A DNA stretch of 24,576 bases from contig CAZCXP010000019.1 in the NCBI GenBank assembly GCA_964502665.1, forward strand, positions 1-24,576, read 5' to 3'. The DNA is from SOKG01 sp964502665 (GTDB taxonomy: Bacteria; Chloroflexota; Dehalococcoidia; SZUA-161). The position numbers were made by a program, and so were the translations under genes. This document shows positions 22,711-24,576 of this stretch, one piece after another. The notes under the pieces were generated by a model that saw nothing but the letters and a program-made list of their open reading frames with translations, was not told where the DNA came from and made no database searches. Numbering within the stretch: the first letter of the stretch is position 1; each line of letters starts with the position of its first letter.

Positions 22711-23681
22711 CGTCGTACTCCCCTCCAAGCCTTCACATGGGCTCGCATCATGTCTTTGCCCCCTCCTTCCTCCTCACGAATGGCACGTCCAGTCAGCTTT
22801 AGGAATACGTCATCCAAGGTTGGGCTACGCAAACTAACTGCCTTGATGTGTTGGGCAAAGCCGCGCACCATGTCGGGGATAAACCGACTGCCCTGCTCTA
22901 CTTCAAACTGGATCAGCCCGTTATCAACCCGCGGGGTGATACCATAGCGCTCGGCCAGTTCCCGAGATGCTGCCTCGGTATCTTTCACCTCGAGGGTGAC
23001 GATATCACCGCCCACGCGTGTTTTTAGGATTTCTGGCGTGTCTAACGCAACGATTGACCCATAATCAATGATAGCAATGCGGTGGCAGTTCTCTGCCTCA
23101 TCCATGTAGTGAGTGGTGAGGAAAATGGTAACTTGTTCCTGCTTCTGCGTCTCCAAGATGTACTGCCAGACGCTTCGCCTGGTCTGCGGATCCAGCCCCA
23201 AAGTGGGCTCATCAAGAAACAACACCCTGGGATGGTGTAAGAGTCCACGGGCGATCTCCAGCCGGCGTTTCATGCCTCCAGAGAATGTGCGCACCGGGAC
23301 TTGCCGGCGGTCCCACAATTCCACCATCTTCAACACCTCTTCAATGCGCCCCTTTGCATTTGGGACACTGTAGGCAAGAGCATGGAACTTCAGGTTTTCC
23401 TGAGCAGTCAGGTATTCATCCAGACTGGGATCCTGAAATACGAGACCAATAGATTGGCGCACCTTGTTGCGTTGTTGCCTTACATCAAAGCCATTGACGG
23501 TAGCCTGGCCAGATGTGGGGTTGAGCAAGGTACAGAGCATGTTTATGAAAGTGGTCTTCCCTGCGCCGTTGGGTCCGAGGAAGCCAAAAATCTCCCCCTG
23601 GTGAACGTCAAGAGTTACGTCGTTGACAGCCGTTACTTCACCAAACTTGCGCACCAGATTGCGCGCCTCAATTGCATTCAT
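22707..23681 (-). CDS. ABC transporter ATP-binding protein (DrrA family)
   Basis: About 324 aa from the ATG at 23681 (MNAIEARNLVRKFG). The ATG at 23690 is only 1-2 nt from the GGGAGGG and would add three residues. All nucleotide-binding motifs are intact (numbering from 23681): Walker A GPNGAGKT (Lys42), Q-loop VFQDPSLDEYLT (Gln83), signature FSGGMKRRLE (134-137), Walker B VLFLDEPTLGLD (Asp157, Glu158) and H-loop TTHYMDEAE (His191). The C-terminal 100 residues, with LRSPTLDDVFLKLTGR, are the DrrA-type extension. It powers the permease encoded immediately downstream, whose start overlaps this stop by 4 bp. The MarR gene lies upstream with a 250-bp gap, so regulation through the same transcript is likely but not proven. 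Confidence 0.92.
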   Translation of the reverse strand: MNAIEARNLVRKFGEVTAVNDVTLDVHQGEIFGFLGPNGAGKTTFINMLCTLLNPTSGQATVNGFDVRQQRNKVRQSIGLVFQDPSLDEYLTAQENLKFHALAYSVPNAKGRIEEVLKMVELWDRRQVPVRTFSGGMKRRLEIARGLLHHPRVLFLDEPTLGLDPQTRRSVWQYILETQKQEQVTIFLTTHYMDEAENCHRIAIIDYGSIVALDTPEILKTRVGGDIVTLEVKDTEAASRELAERYGITPRVDNGLIQFEVEQGSRFIPDMVRGFAQHIKAVSLRSPTLDDVFLKLTGRAIREEEGGGKDMMRAHVKAWRGVRR

Positions 23682-23931
23682 GGGTAACATTCCCTCCCTT
23701 TATTCCAGTCGGCGACAGAGACGAGAACCAGGGCCACCGGCCGAGTACGGTCACGCCCCGCTCTGCCTTGCTCAATGCCCGGCATGCCTGGCAAATCAGC
23801 CCCAGCGCATCCTCAAGTATATGAAGGCAGCATAGCCAGCATCATAGGGTGAATCAGATCGTTATATGCGGCTATTTAGACTAACCAGAACCTGCAAATA
23901 CTGCATTGAGGAGTGTACGCGCAAGAGAAAC

Positions 23932-24444
23932 TCACTCTGCGCCCCCCTTCAAGTCGGAGGCCACTTTTCCGAGAAGAGTGAGCAAGACCGTTTGTTCCTC
24001 GGATATCAGGCAGCTCAGGATTCTCTGAACGCCCTGTGCTATATGGTTCTCGATAGCCGCATGGAGCCGTCGCCCGCTGTCTGTCAGAGCTACCCTCACT
24101 ATCCTCCGATCATTGGGATCGGATAGTCTCCGGGCGTAGCCACCATCAACCCACAAACCCACCATTCGCGTCGCGGTGGAGAACGGTACCGAAATAGCAC
24201 GGCTCAATTCTCCCATTGTGACGTCATTGGTTCGATAGAGAATAGCTCCCATGCGGTAGAATGTGGCAGGATTGGCAATAAGTCGAGGTTTGTGTGTGGC
24301 CCGCATCCTGTCCAGTTGATTCCTAAGTTGAAGCACTTCGTCGGGCGGCGCAGACCTAACACGCGCTAGTATCTCAGTCAAATACTGCACGAACAGGAGC
24401 ACCTGTTCGGATGATGGTTGTTGCAGGCCATTTACGGTCATCAT
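23932..24444 (-). CDS. MarR family transcriptional regulator
   Basis: A 170-aa protein with ATG ATG at the start (24444 and 24441); either may be used. The winged helix is evident: TMGELSRAISVPFSTATRMVGLWVDGGYARRL (about 76-106) and the wing DPNDRRIVRVALTDSGRRL (109-127). N- and C-terminal helices (VLLFVQYLTEILARVR, EEQTVLLTLLGKVASDL) form the dimer interface. MarR proteins usually repress their own gene and an adjacent exporter and release DNA on binding a small aromatic ligand. Here a 35-bp symmetric site overlaps the promoter and start codon, and DrrA/DrrB-like exporter genes follow, matching that pattern closely. The ligand is unknown. Confidence 0.9.
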   Translation of the reverse strand: MMTVNGLQQPSSEQVLLFVQYLTEILARVRSAPPDEVLQLRNQLDRMRATHKPRLIANPATFYRMGAILYRTNDVTMGELSRAISVPFSTATRMVGLWVDGGYARRLSDPNDRRIVRVALTDSGRRLHAAIENHIAQGVQRILSCLISEEQTVLLTLLGKVASDLKGGAE

Positions 24445-24477
24445 ATTTCCATAAGGAAATATTTCTTATGGAAATAT
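24443..24477. promoter_or_regulatory. MarR operator: 13-bp inverted repeat
   Basis: ATATTTCCATAAG (24443-24455) and CTTATGGAAATAT (24465-24477) are perfect complements separated by 9 bp that themselves contain the palindrome GAAATATTTC. The site covers the -10 box, the likely transcription start and the first bases of the MarR start codon, so bound repressor would block both polymerase and leader formation. Confidence 0.8.
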
Positions 24478-24501
24478 ATCACGCTGCCAGTCCGTTGTCA
24501 A
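24473..24501 (-). promoter_or_regulatory. Sigma70 promoter of the MarR-ABC unit
   Basis: On the minus strand: -35 TTGACA (24496-24501), 17-bp spacer, -10 TATATT (24473-24478). The leader is only about 20 nt. It overlaps the operator. Confidence 0.75.
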
Positions 24502-24576
24502 ACTTCATGAACTTCTGCTCTGTGAATTGCGATCCCACCGCCCGGGCAGGGCGAGAGCTTTGTGACTACGCCAAAA

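Overview
This 24.6 kb stretch of bacterial chromosome has moderate GC and clear Shine-Dalgarno (SD) sites. Its gene content (class III CoA-transferases with an acyl-CoA dehydrogenase, a DUF5752 protein, DUF3417-type glucan phosphorylases, a short winged-helix regulator, an IS256-type remnant and a decayed 2-oxoacid:ferredoxin oxidoreductase) suggests an anaerobic Chloroflexota, perhaps of the Dehalococcoidia. That assignment is inference from family flavour; no rRNA or marker gene is present.

Region 1 (1-6.0 kb) is acyl-CoA and lipid chemistry. It holds the 3' part of a phytoene-desaturase-like FAD oxidoreductase, two adjacent CaiB/BaiF CoA-transferases on the minus strand, a divergent acyl-CoA dehydrogenase-like gene with a good sigma70 promoter, and a convergent transglutaminase-like gene. 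Two of these proteins seem to lack a canonical catalytic residue.

Region 2 (6.1-7.75 kb) is partly scar tissue: the 3' end of an IS256/Mutator insertion sequence with one terminal repeat, a GH130 gene with its own promoter, a strong hairpin, and a sequence resembling the 3' part of a tRNA.

Region 3 (7.75-21.1 kb) is a glycan-metabolism region built from two copies of one divergent pair: a minus-strand GT4-like glycosyltransferase facing a plus-strand alpha-glucan phosphorylase. In copy 1 the space between them also carries a DUF5752 gene, an unrecognised 108-aa gene, a 22-codon gene for a Lys/Pro/Gly repeat peptide, and a winged-helix regulator. The peptide gene has a near-consensus promoter, a perfect SD and two downstream hairpins. 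Between the copies lie two GNAT acetyltransferases, a tandem universal stress protein, an M20 deacylase/peptidase and the remnant of an oxidoreductase gamma domain. A SemiSWEET sugar-transporter gene follows copy 2.

Region 4 (21.9-24.5 kb) is a drug-efflux-type unit on the minus strand: a MarR regulator whose promoter and start codon are covered by a large inverted repeat, then a DrrA-type ABC ATPase and an ABC-2 permease joined by an ATGA overlap.

The most unusual item is the leader at 9.92-10.34 kb: a short peptide gene between a two-way control region and two hairpins, just upstream of the DUF5752/glycosyltransferase genes. It could be a leader-peptide attenuator or a free-standing small protein gene.
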